A stretch of DNA of 64,000 nucleotides from Secundilactobacillus paracollinoides DSM 15502 = JCM 11969 (GTDB lineage: Bacteria; Bacillota; Bacilli; Lactobacillales; Lactobacillaceae), in the NCBI RefSeq assembly GCF_001311135.1, contig NZ_BBAG01000004.1, positions 1-64,000 of the forward strand, read 5' to 3'. Each line of letters begins with the position of its first letter. The first letter of the stretch is position 1. Position numbers and translations under genes: made by a program. Positions 63,998 to 64,000 of this stretch are shown here, piece by piece. The notes beneath the pieces were generated by a model, which saw nothing but the letters and a program-made list of their open reading frames with translations, was not told the DNA's origin and made no database searches.

Positions 63998-64000
63998 ATG
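63998..64000 (+). CDS. start codon of a gene running off the window
   Basis: Only the ATG is inside the window. The AGGAGG seven bases before it makes a real start likely. Nothing can be said about the product. Confidence 0.5.

Overview
The window looks like a chromosomal segment of a heterofermentative-type lactobacillus (Lactobacillaceae). The evidence is one long anaerobic cobalamin cluster that also carries the C5 tetrapyrrole genes hemA, hemC, hemB, hemL and hemD, followed directly by a propanediol/glycerol utilisation (pdu) microcompartment operon under a PocR-type regulator. This is the cob-pdu layout known from Limosilactobacillus reuteri, Loigolactobacillus coryniformis and Furfurilactobacillus rossiae. 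AGGAGG ribosome sites, frequent TTG/GTG starts, catabolite-response-like sites and Rho-independent terminators agree. The species cannot be fixed by reading alone.

Layout. 1-645: a truncated copy of a palindromic repeat and a stand-alone PduO adenosyltransferase on the minus strand. 646-1150: AT-rich, possibly a decayed gene. 1153-24655 (+): an ECF S-component (CblT-like), cobD, cbiABCDETFGHJ, a CobA-HemD fusion, cbiK, cbiL, cbiP, sirC, hemA, hemC, hemB, hemL, an alpha-ribazole-kinase-like gene (cblS), cobU, cobS, cobC, hemD. The cobalt transporter cbiMNQO, which sits between cbiL and cbiP in L. reuteri, is absent. 24660-43564: pduF, pocR (minus), then pduABCDEGHKJLMNO, two tandem GlcG/PduO-C paralogues, pduP, pduQ, pduW, pduU, an old-yellow-enzyme-like oxidoreductase and a tyrosine phosphatase. 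43987-45556 (minus): flavodoxin, a PduV/EutP GTPase and a CadD-type membrane protein. 46001-58460: accessory genes (EamA transporter, regulator, NlpC/P60 and GH25 cell-wall enzymes, DegV, Fic-like protein, metallophosphoesterase, SH3-like protein, fructokinase/LacI pair). 58667-62805 (minus): carAB with a long AT-rich leader. 63691-64000: a 48-residue protein and the start of the next gene.

How it works together. The cob/hem genes make the corrinoid from glutamyl-tRNA. PduO charges it to adenosylcobalamin, and the B12-dependent diol dehydratase PduCDE uses it inside a protein shell (PduA, B, B', J, K, N, U). PduG/H reactivate the enzyme. PduP/L/W oxidise the aldehyde to acyl phosphate, acid and ATP, while PduQ reduces it to the alcohol. 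PduF brings in the diol and PocR is the likely activator of both regulons.

Most notable are two unannotated structures between 43.6 and 54.2 kb. First, a family of about 160-bp hairpin elements sits at gene 3' ends; their stems differ in sequence between copies but stay complementary. Second, a pair of homologous small-RNA-like transcription units at 51.4 and 54.0 kb has the same -35/17-bp/-10 promoter layout, a shared 14-nt core, covarying hairpins and its own terminator. Separately, about 24 one- or two-base indels, mostly deletions, break genes that otherwise look complete. I read these mainly as sequence error, so the broken genes are annotated over their full inferred span.
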